Assembly: GCA_950295325.1 (NCBI GenBank)
Contig: OX485803.1
Coordinates: forward strand, 42,733,554-42,797,553
Length of the DNA stretch: 64,000 bases
DNA from: Polytrichum commune
Lineage: Eukaryota; Streptophyta; Polytrichopsida; Polytrichales; Polytrichaceae
Direction: 5' to 3'
The notes beneath the pieces were generated by a model, which was not told the origin of the DNA, did no database searches, and saw only the letters and a program-made list of their open reading frames with translations. Positions 21,826-32,096 of this stretch are shown piece by piece. Position numbers and translations under genes: made by a program. The number at the start of each line of letters is the position of its first letter. Within the stretch, counting starts at the first letter, position 1.

Positions 21826-23038
21826 AATGGCTACATTTCAATTGTCTCTTCTTAGAATTGTCCCCTGCCCTTACTGGTTCCATCTTTTGTTTTAATTTTC
21901 CCAAAGGCTGAGTTTTCTTCTTCTTAGGACAATTGGGATCATTCTTCGAATGACCAGCTTCTCCACAACCCCAACAATGCAAAATCTTTTGCTCCTTGAC
22001 GGGTTGAGTCTCAGCTAAACTACTAGTAGCTGTGACAATTCTTCTTGGTTTCGGACTCTCTGTCATCCAAGATACCATATCCGTGGCATCATGTTGGCAA
22101 AGAGCCCGATCACATCTCTCAACCACGGCAAACGCTTGTGCAAGCGTAGCTCGGCCCTCGTAGTCGAGGATAATCCGAGGTGATGCCAACTCAAGTAGCC
22201 GCTTGTCAATCTTAGACAAAAAGATTTTAACAAGCTGACTCTCAGCAAAAACACCTCCCGACTCCACCGCAAATCGCGGGAGTCGCGTATACATGGTCCG
22301 TGGAGTATCATCCTTCTTTCGGCGAAAATCCTGGATGCGTTGCATCTGGTCTCGCCGAAACCCACCATACTCCACTTCCAAATGTGCGACAAATTCAGTA
22401 AGGGGATTAAACAGAGGTGGTGGACCAACAGCCGTCAATGCTGCCTGTGTAGCACGTGCCACCCGTGAAAGGGTTGCCGTGCTACTGCTAGCCACCATTG
22501 GCCCAAGTGCCAGTTCCGTGTCCTTAGACTCCGCCGGCGATTCCTCCTCCTTTAAGGTGGGTGGAGCTAAGGTAGCAACCGCCCCATCCTTAAGGGCTGA
22601 AATGAGCTCAACCCGAGCCTCCCAATACTGCTCCACCTCCCGAAGTTGTCGCTGATGACCCTCCGTCCAGCGTTCATAAGTTTGGAGTGCCTCATACTCC
22701 AAATGCTGAGGCAGAAGTTCAAAGGCATACCAATCATTGAAATTGGAAGACCTTTGGCGTTTCTCCTTGATCCAGGTACGAAACCGGAGTTTCCAATCGG
22801 GCAAGGAAATGCCCCCAGCTCGACCTGAAAACCGATCACGCACTGAATTGTGGCGATCATCCTCCATTTCGTCGAACGTGCCGACACTCCAAATCCGAAG
22901 CCTACTAGTAGTGTCCAACGCCGAAATAGGCTCAAAAGCCTCGTTGGTATCTACCTCTGGCTCAAGATTTGTGGTATGCACGTCCTCCAAGTAATATGGT
23001 GATGGAGATCGATAATATCGGCTCCTAGTTTGCACCAT
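21716..23038 (-). CDS. Gag, nucleocapsid with two zinc knuckles
   Basis: Structural protein that packages element RNA. It is 440 codons from an ATG at 23038 (MVQTRSRYY). The body around residues 240-330 (FVAHLEVEYGGFRRDQMQRI, FLSKIDKRLLELASP) has the helical texture of retrotransposon gag. Near the C-terminus are two zinc knuckles: C355-C358-H363-C370, with two extra residues before the last Cys, and a canonical C402-C405-H410-C415. The chain between them is Lys-rich, fitting RNA binding. This is the only reading frame of the element that starts with a good ATG and is unbroken. Its sense-strand leader is about 1.3 kb long. Confidence 0.92.
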   Translation of the reverse strand: MVQTRSRYYRSPSPYYLEDVHTTNLEPEVDTNEAFEPISALDTTSRLRIWSVGTFDEMEDDRHNSVRDRFSGRAGGISLPDWKLRFRTWIKEKRQRSSNFNDWYAFELLPQHLEYEALQTYERWTEGHQRQLREVEQYWEARVELISALKDGAVATLAPPTLKEEESPAESKDTELALGPMVASSSTATLSRVARATQAALTAVGPPPLFNPLTEFVAHLEVEYGGFRRDQMQRIQDFRRKKDDTPRTMYTRLPRFAVESGGVFAESQLVKIFLSKIDKRLLELASPRIILDYEGRATLAQAFAVVERCDRALCQHDATDMVSWMTESPKPRRIVTATSSLAETQPVKEQKILHCWGCGEAGHSKNDPNCPKKKKTQPLGKLKQKMEPVRAGDNSKKRQLKCSHCGGTNHDVDHCFQLHPKMRHASYVTGKSPREQSLEG

Positions 23039-23196
23039 AAAATAATCACTTGAGTACCTGCAACTATCTACAAGGTAATGGCAACCTGCACCTGTTGCGG
23101 GCTATCTAAATGGCAATCCCTTGCCAAATGCCAAGTGTTTATGCCCCCAGAATTCCAAAATTGTGCAAAGGTTTGAGATTGGTAATTAAAATGAAA

Positions 23197-23620
23197 AATC
23201 AGCGTTGAAAAGGCTCATTTCCAAGGTGATTATGGACTCCAATCAACAAACTAAGTGCACCAATGGACTCCTAGGCAGATTTCACACAAATTAGGCTCAA
23301 ATTTCACTCCGTTCGGAGTTAATTTGCTCCCAAAAACAAAAATCAGCGTTGAAATTAATAATTTCAGCAATGATTTTGAATTCCAATCAACAATCCAATT
23401 ACACCATTGGATTCCTTGGCAAATTTCACACAAGATAGGCTCAAATTTCACTCCGTTCGGAGTTAATTTGCTCCCAAAAACAAAAATCAGCGTTGAAATT
23501 GCTAATTTCAGCAATGATTTTGAATTCCAATCAACAATCCAATTACACCATTGGATTCCTTGGCAAATTTCACACAAGATAGGCTCAAATTTCACTCCAA
23601 TCGGAGCTAGTATGCCCCCA
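23197..23620. repeat. 144-bp tandem repeat, three copies
   Basis: Unit starts marked by AATCAGCGTTGAAA at 23197, 23341 and 23485 are exactly 144 bases apart. Copies 2 and 3 are nearly identical, copy 1 is more diverged and copy 3 is slightly short. Because 144 is divisible by three, frames stay open through the array on both strands, but the repeated peptides resemble nothing known and probably mean nothing. Confidence 0.9.
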
Positions 23621-23824
23621 AATTTGAACCTCAAAGTGTGTGAGAAGGGGATGCCAAGTTTGAAAGGTGAAAGTAAAAATGTAAAAATAATAAAAATAAA
23701 AATAAAGTAATAATAAAGTAAAAGTAAAAAGTAAAAATAAGTGTTTTATTTTTGTTGTTGAAATCAAAAAAAATAAAAAATAAAAAAAATAAAAACAAAG
23801 GTAAGGTTAACTTACCTTTAAGAC

Positions 23825-23965
23825 AAGCCAACCAGGCTTGGCCAGCGTCCGCCCGCCCGTGGGCCTGGCCGACGCCCGCCCGCCTGGCCCGCTCCGTTGG
23901 CGCCTGGGCCCGGCCTGCGTACGCCCGCCCCGGCCCCGGGATCTGCCGCCGCCCGGTGCAGAATT
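23825..23965. other. GC-rich island in the retrotransposon leader
   Basis: A run of about 140 bases rich in CCCGCC and GGCCTGG phrases, between A+T-only sequence on one side and an A29 run on the other. It is by far the most GC-rich stretch in the window. It may form stable RNA structure for packaging, initiation or dimerisation (inference). Confidence 0.7.
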
Positions 23966-23984
23966 GGAGCTCCAAGAGTGTCCG

Positions 23985-24001
23985 TGGAGCTCCGGAGCTC
24001 C

Positions 24002-24030
<29 letters not shown>
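23985..24030. repeat. 16-bp palindrome followed by A29
   Basis: GGAGCTCCGGAGCTCC is a perfect palindrome. A further copy of its core (TTGGAGCTCCAA) lies about 20 bases away. A run of 29 A follows at 24002-24030. Confidence 0.85.
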
Positions 24031-24032
<2 letters not shown>

Positions 24033-24341
24033 GGATTTTAAGTTTGGTTTGTGTTTGTTTGTAAATTAAAAAAAAATTAAACTTTGCTTTTACAAATTGC
24101 AAGCAAGAATGATGTGACTTGAGAATCTTGAGACCAAATGGAATCTCAAGATTCAACCATCAACACTTGAAGAAAACACAAAGAGACAACAAAAGAAAAA
24201 TGGGAAGATTTCTCTCAAAATCTTCTTGAGGGTTGCAAGAAATGACAAACTAAGCTTTCAAACACTTGTATCACTCATTTACTCTCAATACTGGGCCATT
24301 CTAGCTCATAAATACAACCAAAAATGAAAAATTTGAACAAT

Positions 24342-24784
24342 TGTTGCCAAGTATGAGAGTTTCTCTCTCCAAGCTTAAGAAACTAAAATGTCTCCTTACA
24401 AAGCTTAAGAAACTCTAAAATTCACACACAAGAGTCAAGCTATCTCTCACTCCACGAAGGGAGAATCCAAGAGTGCAAGTGGTGGAGAAAGAATGCAAAG
24501 GCTTTACTCATAATCTACTACACCATAGCCATGAGAAAGCAACAACAAGCTCTCTCTCTCTCAAAACACACTCACAAGACTTGACTTGACAACAATGGCA
24601 AGTCAAGAGGCCTTCCTCTCCATACAACCCCAATCCTATGTGGAGTTCATCCATGGAGTGGATGAACAACTAACTAGGACTCCCAATGGAGTCCGTTACT
24701 CATCCCAACACACATGGACTCCTAGTGGAGTCCATTTACTCCTAAATTGACGTGACTTAGCCCCCGATGTCACCTCACGTGACA
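24342..24784 (-). repeat. 5' LTR (right copy)
   Basis: About 443 bp, the promoter-bearing LTR of the element on the minus strand. It starts TGTCACGTGAGG in sense orientation and is paired with 14923-15363. A CACGTG core just inside the start resembles a plant G-box and a (CT)n-like patch lies mid-LTR. No clear TATA box was identified. The far end (24342-24358) does not match the other LTR, so that boundary is estimated. Confidence 0.85.
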
Positions 24785-24788
24785 GCCT
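24785..24788. repeat. Target-site duplication GCCT, right copy
   Basis: Matches 14919-14922 and abuts the GACA terminus of the right LTR. Confidence 0.6.
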
Positions 24789-27075
24789 ATTTGCATGATT
24801 TTGACATTACAATGCTACGCCATACTACTTGCTCAGATTTATTCTTCACACATTGCTCACAAGAAAACACTGACACAACACACTTCGACAATTCCTCTCC
24901 GCTCGTAGGACAAACAATTGCACATCACAATTTGCTCATAACTTTCGTATTAACAGAAAATGTATTTCCACTTCCAGGGTCTGGTTACTACGGCCCTTCT
25001 TCTCCTACCACTATGACCTTAAGCTTCTTGCTTGGTCCTGTCTATGGCCAAACTCAATCACTGAGCGGCTATCTTTCTATGCCTATTGCTAACACTACTT
25101 TTGAGACTATGTAAGATCTTTTTTGTATGCAAATAGTTTGTCTCCTACTTGGCCAGTCTCCTCCTTATCGTCGAGGGAGGGGATGAGGTGGTTAGCAGTC
25201 TTAACCACTTCCTCGCAGCTATTGCCCTCGCCTGCCACTCTGGATGACCTCCAACCGCCAATCGCCGGATGAAAGACGTTGAAATTCAAGAATGGCCCTA
25301 TTCAGACAAGCGATGGCCAAAAAATTGGTTCTATAGGAAGTCATCTAGCCTTGGCGCAATCACTTGAAAATGCCAAGGTGGTAAGAATCAAAAAAAAGAA
25401 AGAAATACTCCATCTCCCTCTTAAAGCATGCATGAATGGGAATTCTCTTTGCCCACATGATATTGCCAACTTTTGATGGAGGACTCTCCTACACATGTTG
25501 AGGAATACACTTGGGTGATGGGGAATTGATGGGTGGGGGTGGTAGAACCTCGCTTCAATGTTGAAGGTGGTGGGGAGAGTTCTTATTTGTGTTTGACTTA
25601 CAAGCATCATGGCATGGTTTGAGTACCGTTGTTTGACCTTAATTTCATGAGAAGGGGAGATGGTGTTATCTAATCACCCAAGCTTGGTGCAATTGATATC
25701 TCCTAGGTTGTTGAGTTGAAGTTACGCTCTCCATTATATCATTGTTGATTCAACAATTTGTTGCCAGAGGTTTTGTTGTGTGAATTTTAGACTAGGTATC
25801 TAGTATGGATTTCAAATTATTTTTGCTGAGCATGATGGCATAGAGAGAGCATATTGCCATGTTGTTGTTCTTCTTGTTATATAAATATAAAGGAGGGTGA
25901 GTTTTGAATTGTATGTAAAGGAAATTGTGGTTGGTTTTGTGAATGCCTCCCCATTGCCCTACAATGAGGACCATGAGGGGTTGGATGTGTCACCATGCTG
26001 TGGCGATTATGAAAATAAGATGGGTACATTTGTCCATTTTTCTTTTAGTGGCAATTTGTGAGATTTGGTTGTGGGAGAAGTGAATTCAATGAGGTGAAGT
26101 TGGAGGTGATTGGATGGGTGGGTTGAAAGGGGGTGGTGGGAACATTGACCTTAGACAATTAGGATGTTTGCTAGAGTTGGGTAGGGATATGCATAGATGG
26201 GAGGAGCATGTGTAGGGCAAGACTTAGTTGGGAAAATGTTGTTGGAGGTGTGTTCTAGGGAGGACATGCCATTGGTAAGGCATTCCCATCAAGTGTGGTG
26301 GTTAGAGAGTAGTGGTTCCCAAATATATTCTAGGCCTTGGTTATGTCAATGGATATAGAGGCCTTTTATAAGCACGGTGGTCGCAAATGACCAATACATA
26401 TTAAGGTCATGTATGAATTTGGGAAGTTCATGTGCAACAAAGAGGGCATAATGGAGATTGAAATTTCATGACCAAAACATGTTTATCCAACAATGGCCCA
26501 TGTGTTGCGCATTGCGGAACTTGAGTGTTTGGATTATGTGGGAGGCAATTACATTTGTGTGGTTCCATGAGGTGCTTGAGAGGATAGTGTCTAGATTACC
26601 ATTGTTGATGCATTTTTATAAGGATTTGTGAGTGAGGTATTACTTGTAGAAGAGGGGAGTTGGTTGTCCAAGTTATGTATTGGCCCTTCCCAAGAGCATT
26701 GAATGTGAAGGTAGTGGGGTTATGTGCTATAGATGTGAATTGGGTTCTCGCCCGGTGTTGCTGAGTGGGTAATGGCTTTGGTTTTTGCCCTTCATGCTGA
26801 TGCCAAGACCGTACATCAAAAAGCTGCGTGCATTCACAATATGACAACCATACATGGTTCAATAGTCAATATGATTGGGGGTACCTATATGACTATTTAA
26901 TGAACACAATAATTTTCACTATGGTAATGGATGAGGTATTCATACGAACTCCCAAGATTACAAGGGAAGTGGCTACAACCCGATTTGAATTCACCACCAT
27001 CTTGTAGAAAACATGTGTTTCCATATCCTAGGAGAAGTTTGTTAGTAAAAAAATCGACCCATCTACCTCACCAGT
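24789..27075. other. Non-coding host DNA right of the retrotransposon
   Basis: The pyrimidine-rich tract resumes and continues to about 25110, with similar material to about 25300. From there to 26900 the plus strand is G+T-rich and reads like decayed coding DNA on neither strand in particular. I could not recognise any domain. Confidence 0.4.
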
Positions 27076-27090
27076 CACAAGGCGGGTGTG

Positions 27091-27102
27091 GGGGGGGGGG
27101 GG
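27091..27102. repeat. Poly-G tract (12)
   Basis: Guanine homopolymer following GGCGGGTGT. Confidence 0.9.
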
Positions 27103-27112
27103 AGCTCCAATA

Positions 27113-27275
27113 AAATGTCTAAGGAGATTTTTGTGTCGAAATCCTAGTGTGTGTTTCCAAGTCCAACCGGCTACATGTTGTGATTTTCCAGTTTTTCTTT
27201 GTTAATTTGAGGCATATTCCATAGATTCCTTTAAAATGATGCGTAATTATGTTGAACTTCAACTAGCTAACTCAT
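27113..27275. mobile_element. Partial hAT-like MITE of the 226-bp family
   Basis: Carries the family phrases 'gtttccaagtccaaccgg', 'acatgttgtgat' and 'atagattcctttaaaatgat' in the same order as the full copy at 61617-61842. It ends abruptly where the inverted element copy begins at 27276, so it was truncated or interrupted there. Confidence 0.7.
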
Positions 27276-27780
27276 GGCCACTTCACACACAAGTCAAGAA
27301 CCGTGACCATTAAACTATGAGAGCTCAAAAGCAAGTGTCCGAAGGCCGTCCCAACACACCTCCAAAATCATGTAGTGTGGTCACGGACCCTCAAGTGTAG
27401 TGTGAAGCCACATGTGACCGGGCCCTCAACCAAATGCCATTTTAGTGAATTCCTATCCAAGCAGGTCCTCACACATGATTAAACAGAATAAACCAACGGT
27501 TATGAACGTTCAGAGTGCCATGGTCTCCCAATGATTTTGTGGTAGACCTACCTCCAACAGGTGGTTGTTGAAAAGAGTCCAAGTGACCATGAACCATGAT
27601 CCATTCGATGCCATGTAGGAATCCACGTGGACTTCAAATCCATCTTGCATTCCCACACTCCGTCCGTTGGTCCCTCAAGCGTAGTGTGAAGCGAACGTGG
27701 ACCGGCTCCACCGTCTCCACCAATGGGAGTGCTTGAAGTGTAGTGGTCAGGGGCTCTCAGTCTCGTGTGGGAAGTGGCCC
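27276..27780 (-). mobile_element. 505-bp TIR element, copy 2 (Mutator-like candidate)
   Basis: Inverted relative to 1331-1836 and similar along its whole length. The flanking nine bases (CTAACTCAT before, CTGATTCGT after) agree at 6 of 9 positions, and the three differences are all transitions. This would fit a decayed 9-bp target duplication as made by Mutator-like transposases. No transposase is encoded. Confidence 0.6.
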
Positions 27781-28203
27781 CTGATTCGTCAAACGCAGCC
27801 AGTTCATGTGTACCTAGTGGCCCGATTCTCCCTGTTTGGTGTTCCAATAAAAGCCAGGGCCACAGCCCCTGACACATGCTAAGCTGGTAAAGGCAAGTGA
27901 GCAGAAGCCCAATGCCATGACTCATGAGTGGCCTTCTCTCTTGTGTGTGTGTGGGGGGGAGGGAAGTGGCAGAGCCAATGCTGCCAAGGGACAGGAGATA
28001 GAGAAGGGAGCTCGATACATAAGTTAGTCGCACACTGTGCTGATCGAGAATGATGCCATGCCCGAGGCTTCAATTCTGCTGTCTCTGCCACCACATTCCC
28101 TTCCTCCCCTTCAATAATAATAACAATAATAATAATAATACAACAATCTCACCAGGCATGCGCTCCATCATTGCACTTAACCCTTTAAGAAGGCCTCCGT
28201 AGC

Positions 28204-28226
28204 TTCTCTCTCTCTCTCTCTCTCTA
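28204..28226. repeat. (CT)n microsatellite
   Basis: About eleven CT units followed by ATATGTGT. Confidence 0.85.
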
Positions 28227-29484
28227 TATGTGTACGACATACTACAAGCTTGTGTGTCCGTATACACGATGTGTATGATCCTCAGGCAAGTCTAAGAATA
28301 CGTATTAGAAAAACGAGTTCGGATATGAAGCTTTGTTTAGTACATTCAGTGTCAAGGGGAAGATTGAAGCCGATTTGGTTGTATGTGATGTTGATGATCG
28401 AAATGTGAAGCATGCATTTGTATCCAGGGGGGGACTCACGTTGTGCAGTTGAACCTACATCTTCGATGACATTCGAGTTTTAATCGATTCGAAAAGTGCG
28501 TTTGGACAGTAGGTCGGTTCTTAGATTGAGGTAAGTTTTGATGTGATTCATTAAAAATGGAAGTATGTAGTTGAAATACATGGTTTGGTGGGTAGAGAAG
28601 ATCAATCAGTGTAGGCCTCTTGGGTGTTTAAGTGTTGACCTTATTTAGAATTCTTGTTGAAGTTAGTTCATTGCTGTATTTTAAGGATGATGTTTTGTAG
28701 CACCTACTAGGGGAGGGGGGGGGGGAGATTATTAAGTAGAGCATGGGGATTACATTATGAGCCAATTTAACACTTATACTGAAGTTGGGGACCTTGAACT
28801 AGTGTACTATGATTGAATCAAGTTGAAGCAACAACAAATCTACAGGGGGCATCTTTTCATTACACCCCTTTGGCAATTGTTTGGAAACCAAATCCATACT
28901 AAAGTCATACCGTGCATTGAGGTATTATAAATGGGCAAGTTCGCACCTAAATTCAGCCTCCATGTCATTTCTAAAGAGGCTCCAACCAGTCACGTCATGA
29001 CACGTGCCACTTTTTTGGGGGGGGCATGACAAAATCAAGTTCATGCCCTATCCAACGCACATACATGGTATCAATACGTGCAAGATGATAAAGTCTTCAC
29101 CAATGTTGGTCTAGTATCGTCATTTTCTCTATCATCCATGTACTTCTAATGAGAATTTCACATACTTTGATACCAAGAGGATAAGGTTACTTGACAATCT
29201 TTTTGTTGTCTGCAATACTAGTCTGATCTCTACGCCATGCAAGAACTGTCACACCCAGACAAAACCGCCCTAACATCAATATGGTGAAGAACAATCTCGA
29301 CCCAAATAACAACTCACATATCCAGAAACTCTCTCGCATTCACATACCCACTAAACATCAAAACCTGACTGGTATCACAAAGTTGACACCCATGGCTAGG
29401 TTCATGGATACCATGATAAAGTCACCCAATATACACCATACCAACACGGTCTCAAATCCTCCCACCATCACGATTTCCTTCTGC

Positions 29485-29510
29485 CTTCCTTCCTTCCTTC
29501 CTTCCTTCCT
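29485..29510. repeat. (CCTT)n microsatellite
   Basis: About six tandem CCTT units. Confidence 0.85.
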
Positions 29511-29734
29511 TTTGCAAACTCATAACCGCCTCATCAGCTTGCATGTTGTGTTTGAGGTGAGGTGAGGTGAGGCGATGTTGTTAGTTTCTTGCAGTTCAGT
29601 GGGTCGTACATTGGTTGTGAATTGAAGGCAGGCAAGTAAGTAAAGAGGGCAAATTCCCTGGCATTGGCACTTTTTGGCAGTTGCATGTGCAGTAGCAGCA
29701 GCAGGCATGCCAATTGCCAAAGTGGTGACGTGTT

Positions 29735-30432
29735 ATTCCAGGCGCCCCCTTTCTATCAACCCCCCACCCCCAGAACCCACTTTACTACTACTCCTCTCCT
29801 CTACTGCACAGTTAGCCGCTACACTCACACAGTCAATTTCGGTTCAAGAGGCTCTGCTGGAGAGAACAAAAAAAATTAATAAAATTTAATTACTGAACAA
29901 TCGAAGTGAACGGTGGCAGTGCTGGACGAACTGCTACACTGTTTTATGCTATATTAGTGTCACTTACTGTTTGGAGTCATATGTTCCTCTATATTTTCTA
30001 GTTTTGATGTACTTTTCCTGACCAAGTAAAGATGTTAATGTGCCATAGTGTCCAAACAACCAAGTCGAGCATGGCTGGTAAAAAAATGAGATTCCAGGCG
30101 CCCCCTTTCTATCAACCCCCGACCCCAAGAACCCACTTTACTACTACTCCTCTCTTCTACTGCACAGTCAGCCGCTAAACTCACACAGTCAATTTCAGTT
30201 CAAGAGGCTCTGCTGGAGAGAACAAAAAAAATGACTGAATGACCGAAGTGAATGGTGGCAGTGCTGGACGAACTGCTACACTGTTTTATGCTATATTAGT
30301 GTCGCTTACTGTTTGGAGTTATATGTTCCTATATATTTTCTAGTTTTGATGTACTTTTTGTGACCAAGTAAAGATGTTAATGTTCCATAGTGTCCAAACA
30401 ACCAATTTGAGCATGGCTGGTAAAAGAATGAG
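29735..30432. repeat. Direct tandem duplication of about 350 bp
   Basis: ATTCCAGGCGCCCCCTTTCT starts at 29735 and again at 30091. The two units (356 and about 342 bp) are well above 90 percent alike by eye, differing by scattered substitutions and a small gap after GAACAAAAAAAAT. Each unit ends in the left half of a TA-flanked MITE. Confidence 0.9.
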
Positions 30433-30505
30433 ATGCAAAGTACACAATTATATAGCATTACGTGATTCCAAATAGTATGGCACACTAAATATCATATTTA
30501 GTGTA
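30277..30505. mobile_element. TA-flanked MITE A
   Basis: Terminal inverted repeats of about 45 bp: the left begins TACACTGTTTTATGCTATAT, the right ends in the complement of TACACTAAATATGATATTTA. Family members are seen at 30504-30727 and 63357-63569. The ends meet TA dinucleotides as in Tc1/mariner-type elements. No coding capacity. Confidence 0.75.
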
Positions 30506-30727
30506 CACTGTTTATGGGGTACTTAGTGGTGCTTATTGTTTGGAATCACGCGATGAAATAGCTTCTTACTTGTGAGTTCGATTTTTGCGATCGAAAGTTT
30601 GAATAGGTTGTTTGGACATTATTGAACGTGACTGATTTTGCTTGGTAAAGTACTACGTTCTTGATAGATAATCAAAGCATTGTGTAACTCCAAATTGTAA
30701 GTGACTCTAAATACCATGAATGGTGTA
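30504..30727. mobile_element. TA-flanked MITE B, head to tail with A
   Basis: Starts TACACTGTTTATGGGGTACT and ends ATACCATGAATGGTGTA. It shares the TA at 30504-30505 with the end of MITE A, so the two sit directly side by side. Confidence 0.7.
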
Positions 30728-31872
30728 GTAGGAAAGGGGTCTTGATACAACTACGAGATGACTGTGTGACGACTGTGTTGCAACTATGTTTGGGCTAGTT
30801 TGAGCATTGTTGAAGGTGGTTTGAAGTTTTTAGGTTTGGTGTTGATGTGTAGTCAACGTGGTCACTTCACACGTAGAAACAATGTATTGAAACTGCACGA
30901 AAATTACGCACATTTGGCCCTTTGGACTGATGTTAAATTTCCCTCTGAAACCCATACTGAACCTCCCTATATGCCATTAACTCATGAACAATATATTATA
31001 TTGTGTCTTGTCATGATCATGGAAAATAAATAATTGCCAAGTGCTTTTAACTCGACAACTCTCCCTAATTAGATGGTCCTTCCAACTCTCACTTATTGGA
31101 TGATCCTTGTCGACACCTATGTGGCAATACTGGAGTAGAGCAAAGGAATTGACCACCACCCCCAACTCCACGTTCTAGGTGGGTGCCCTAGCCAACTCTT
31201 TAAACAAACTGGCGTGAAAGCTCTAAGGGCTTACTATTATCTAGCCCATACTATTCATTGTCGATCCACATTATTTGCATTGCAATAACTAGTAGGTGGA
31301 AAGTAGAGAGGATGTCACATGACACTCAATGATTGTGCAATAATTTGTTAAAATGGATCTAATTAACATGGCACATGAACTTCATTCCCACACCTCTTTA
31401 CCCATGCAAGTTACCTTGGGTCAAAAGATTATAACAAGTTATAACTTTGTTCATTAATCCGTATAGAAACTTCGGTAATTGCATTTTGTTACCATTGTAG
31501 TAATAATTCAAATAGCGATGGAATGTTGATATATTCACATGGGGCAACCTAATTACACATATCAATTTAGTTACCTTTGTAGTTAAAGCTTGTATTTAAC
31601 TCCTCAACATCTAAGTCATGTATGCACAATTTTTATGAGTCGCACCAAGTCTTGTTTTATGTTGATTTGATTATAGTGAGTCTCAAATGATATGGGGCTA
31701 CATTATCTTATGCCAATGAGAAAATAAAGCATAGTCATTTGTCACATTGATGATCACAATACTAAGCATTTGAGCTATAAACTTCCATTTTAGTCAATTG
31801 TGTCAAAAAGGATGGGCCCATCTAAAATTAACTCATTCTTCAAGGACACTTTTCAAACCGAGTGCAAAATGC
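30728..31872. other. Non-coding, no feature recognised
   Basis: AT-rich DNA without supported reading frames or recognisable repeats. Confidence 0.45.
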
Positions 31873-31874
31873 TA

Positions 31875-32094
31875 CTCCCTCTGTTTCACAATAAAACCAT
31901 GGTTTCTGCATAAACTCCGTGCCAGAATAAAACCATGGTTTCGTTACGGACCTCCTCCGGGCATGACAGAGACGTCGGCAACTTTTCGGCAGCTCCCAAT
32001 TTTGGTTAAAAAGCGCATTGTGGTTCAAATCCGGTCACTGTTCTTAATCCCGCACTGAAATAGAAACCACAATTTTATTTTGAAACAGAGGGAG
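31875..32094. mobile_element. Stowaway-like MITE (Tc1/mariner)
   Basis: Begins CTCCCTCTGTTTCACAATAA and ends TTATTTTGAAACAGAGGGAG, the classic Stowaway termini, with TA target duplications at 31873-31874 and 32095-32096. It is 220 bp with no coding capacity. A direct repeat AATAAAACCATGGTTTC occurs twice near the left end. Confidence 0.92.
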
Positions 32095-32096
32095 TA

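Larger units (their letters stand above)
23039..24341 (-). other. Retrotransposon 5' leader
   Basis: About 1.3 kb between the 5' LTR and gag. It holds three 144-bp tandem units (23197-23620), an A+T-rich low-complexity stretch (23665-23815), a short very GC-rich tract (about 23825-23965), a 16-bp palindrome and an A29 run. No tRNA-like primer site starting TGG lies immediately after the LTR. TTGGCAACAATTG spans the junction, but I cannot match it to a tRNA. Confidence 0.7.
14923..24784 (-). mobile_element. Ty3/gypsy-type LTR retrotransposon encoding a DNA methyltransferase and PHD finger
   Basis: A complete but inactivated element read on the minus strand. The order 5' LTR, leader, gag, protease, C5-methyltransferase, reverse transcriptase, RNase H, integrase, C-terminal domain, PHD finger, 3' LTR is seen directly from motifs. 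Integrase following reverse transcriptase is the Ty3/gypsy order. From protease to integrase all domains share one frame, broken by stops at 20413, 20374, 19282, 18940, 18703 and 17263. A further stop lies at 15983, a one-base loss at 16192-16195, and gag lies in a different frame from protease. The LTRs differ at four positions, all transitions, over about 425 shared bases, so insertion was fairly recent. Methyltransferase capture by retrotransposons is known from dinoflagellates and charophyte algae. I know of no described land-plant element with both a methyltransferase and a PHD finger, but could not search. Confidence 0.93.
27781..29734. other. Non-coding with microsatellites
   Basis: Contains an (ATA/AAT)n patch near 28112-28140, a (CT)n run near 28204-28226, a poly-G run at about 28716-28726, a (CCTT)n run near 29485-29510 and a short GGTGA repeat near 29555-29573. 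No gene is recognised. Confidence 0.5.

Noticed and set aside
23251..23710. Overlapping open frames on both strands with repeated peptides
   Set aside because: A by-product of a tandem repeat whose 144-bp period is divisible by three.
24342..24360. TTGGCAACAATTG as a tRNA primer-binding site
   Set aside because: It overlaps the presumed LTR tip and I could not match it to a known tRNA 3' end.
29555..29573. Short regular repeats reminiscent of an array
   Set aside because: A simple GGTGA microsatellite without spacers; no CRISPR structure anywhere in this eukaryotic sequence.
29666..29727. Imperfect foldback around GGCACTTTTTGGCAGTTGC
   Set aside because: Pairing is gapped and no known microRNA is present; too weak to list.
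32022..32040. GGTTCAAATCC, resembling a tRNA T-arm
   Set aside because: No matching acceptor, D or anticodon stems around it, and it lies inside the Stowaway-like MITE.
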